NCBI GenBank assembly: GCA_002422945.1
Contig: DITW01000004.1
Span: forward strand, 1 to 6,466
DNA from: Sphingomonadales bacterium UBA6174
GTDB taxonomy: Bacteria > Pseudomonadota > Alphaproteobacteria > Sphingomonadales > Sphingomonadaceae
DNA length: 6,466 nucleotides
Direction: 5' to 3'
In this document: piece by piece, positions 5,604-6,466 of the stretch
Numbering within the stretch: position 1 is the stretch's first letter
Layout of the letters: every line of letters begins with the position of its first letter
Notes under the pieces: model-generated
The model's input: the letters and a program-made list of their open reading frames with translations, nothing else
Databases searched by the model: none
What the model was told of the DNA's origin: nothing
Translations under genes and position numbers: made by a program

Positions 5604-6359
5604 TCACGCAACCATCTTGTTGAGCCGTTCGACCAACCGCGCCCGCGCGGCCATCAACGACTGGCCCGAGGACTGGCCTGACGCTTGGCCCGTCCCATGC
5701 AGCACATCCCGCGCAATGAAATGCCCGGTCAACTTCAACCCATCCAGCAATGCCGCCAGATCCGGCACCTCTTCACCGCGCAGAAACGCAGGCAATGGCA
5801 ACAATCGGTCGCGATAGCCCTCGCCCGCCGCCCGCGACACCGCCCGGCCCGTTTTCGGGCTGACATAGATCAGGTCATCCACCGCATCCGTGACCGCGCA
5901 CCGCTCCAGATCAAGGCCAAAGCCTAATTCGATCAGGGTCAGCAATTCATACCGCACCAGCGCCACGACCCAACCGCGCGCGCTCGGCGCGGCCTCAATC
6001 GCCGCCAAGGCGGCATCGAGCGCCTGATAAAGAGAAGGAAAGGGCTGCTGTTCCGGCAGCGCACGCGCCGTCAGCGCCGTCAACCATTGCAACCCGGCCG
6101 CCGCCAATGGCTCGGCAAATAAAGGGCCACGGCTGTGATGAAGTTCGACCCGCATCGACGGCAATTGCGTCTCGGACCGGGCGTGGCAATCGATGACGAC
6201 CTGATTGCCCGGTTGCAGCACGGGCCGCATCGCGGTTGATCGTCCGGCCTGCACATAGCCCGCGACGAGCCCATCATCCGGCGTCATCGCCCGGACAATC
6301 GCGCCATGCTCGCCATGATGGCGAATAGCGCAGATAATGGCCGGGCATTGGATGTGCAT
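5604..6359 (-). CDS. recO: DNA repair protein RecO
   Basis: RecO works with RecR (and RecF) to load RecA onto SSB-coated single-stranded DNA and to anneal strands in recombinational repair. The 251 residues fit the family's length. An N-terminal OB-fold (about 1-78) opens with AIICAIRHHGEHGAIVRAMT and GLVAGYVQAGRS, the strongly conserved RecO beginning. A helical domain (about 80-158) follows, then LERCAVTDAVDDLIYVSPKTGRAV (161-184 region) and the C-terminal LKLTGHFIARDVL (208-220) with ARARLVERL at the end. Only one Cys lies in the zinc-finger region, so a bound zinc is unlikely. A tandem 4-residue repeat (224-235) is inserted just before the last helix. ATG 6359 gives the conserved N-terminus, but there is no clear Shine-Dalgarno before it. 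leuB starts 51 bp downstream. Confidence 0.93.
   Translation of the reverse strand: MHIQCPAIICAIRHHGEHGAIVRAMTPDDGLVAGYVQAGRSTAMRPVLQPGNQVVIDCHARSETQLPSMRVELHHSRGPLFAEPLAAAGLQWLTALTARALPEQQPFPSLYQALDAALAAIEAAPSARGWVVALVRYELLTLIELGFGLDLERCAVTDAVDDLIYVSPKTGRAVSRAAGEGYRDRLLPLPAFLRGEEVPDLAALLDGLKLTGHFIARDVLHGTGQASGQSSGQSLMAARARLVERLNKMVA
5659..5694 (-). repeat. Three tandem 12-base units inside recO
   Basis: On plus, GACTGGCCCGAG (5659-5670), GACTGGCCTGAC (5671-5682) and GCTTGGCCCGTC (5683-5694) are imperfect copies in tandem. They encode GQAS-GQSS-GQSL at RecO residues 224-235. The unit length is a multiple of three, so gain or loss of a copy keeps the frame. It probably arose by replication slippage and forms a flexible linker before the last helix. 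Confidence 0.75.
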
Positions 6360-6466
6360 CTGTTTGTTTAGCCGCGTTTGTTGATTAAGCCTCAGGCGCC
6401 GGCGGCAGCATCCGCTGCCTTAGGCTTTCGCGCCAATAAGGCGCGGCGGCCGTTCGGCCTTGCGGC
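6360..6466 (-). other. Region upstream of recO: hairpin-rich DNA, probable 3' end of a cut-off gene
   Basis: All three minus frames are open from the window edge for some distance: one ends at TAA 6422-6420 (tail ERPPRLIGAKA), one at TGA 6394-6392 (tail KAADAAAGA), one at TAA 6387-6385 (tail ESLRQRMLPPAPEA). One is probably the C-terminus of an upstream gene, but I recognise none; codon choice slightly favours the first. Inverted repeats lie in a row: AAGCCTCAGGC/GCCTTAGGCTT (6387-6397/6417-6427, one mismatch), an alternative inner stem GGCAGC/GCTGCC (6404-6409/6414-6419), CGCGCC/GGCGCG (6429-6434/6440-6445) and GGCCG/CGGCC (6448-6459). No T-tract follows on minus, so a terminator is uncertain. 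No recO promoter could be named. Confidence 0.5.

Noticed and set aside
1..6466. CRISPR array, tRNA or rRNA genes, phage, toxin-antitoxin or defence genes
   Set aside because: No regularly spaced repeats, no tRNA- or rRNA-like stretches, and no protein with such motifs were seen on either strand.

Overview
The window looks like chromosomal DNA of an alphaproteobacterium, most likely from the Sphingomonadales. This rests on remembered family resemblance of PyrG, LeuB, RecO and the glycine-zipper protein plus the high G+C coding style; no search was run. Nearly everything reads on the minus strand; only the glycine-zipper gene reads on plus.

Left part (1-851): the 5' two thirds of an IS3-family insertion sequence, cut by the window edge. 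It has a complete orfA, a classic -1 frameshift signal (GGGAAAC with AGGAGG seven bases upstream), the first ~170 codons of orfB including the first catalytic Asp, a 12-bp hairpin in the leader and a probable terminal repeat at 841-851. It sits about 60 bp beyond the stop codon of the next gene.

Middle part (914-2597): a histidine-phosphatase-superfamily enzyme on minus, then a divergent intergenic region with an A/T-only island, then a small exported glycine-zipper protein on plus. That gene runs tail to tail, three bases apart, into a SnoaL/NTF2-like protein on minus whose probable terminator hairpin is built from its own last codons.

Right part (2598-6466): housekeeping genes pyrG (CTP synthase), leuB (3-isopropylmalate dehydrogenase) and recO (recombinational repair), all on minus. 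recO and leuB are 51 bp apart and may be cotranscribed. A strong intrinsic terminator follows leuB, so pyrG probably has its own promoter in the gap. Upstream of recO the window ends in hairpin-rich DNA that probably holds the 3' end of another gene.

The genes do not form a single pathway: nucleotide synthesis, leucine synthesis, DNA repair and envelope functions lie side by side, with one mobile element. I found no convincing new system. The points worth a second look are small: the frameshift cassette and leader hairpin of the IS, an 11-bp perfect inverted repeat between pyrG and the SnoaL-like gene, the doubled start region of pyrG, and a codon-scale tandem repeat in recO.
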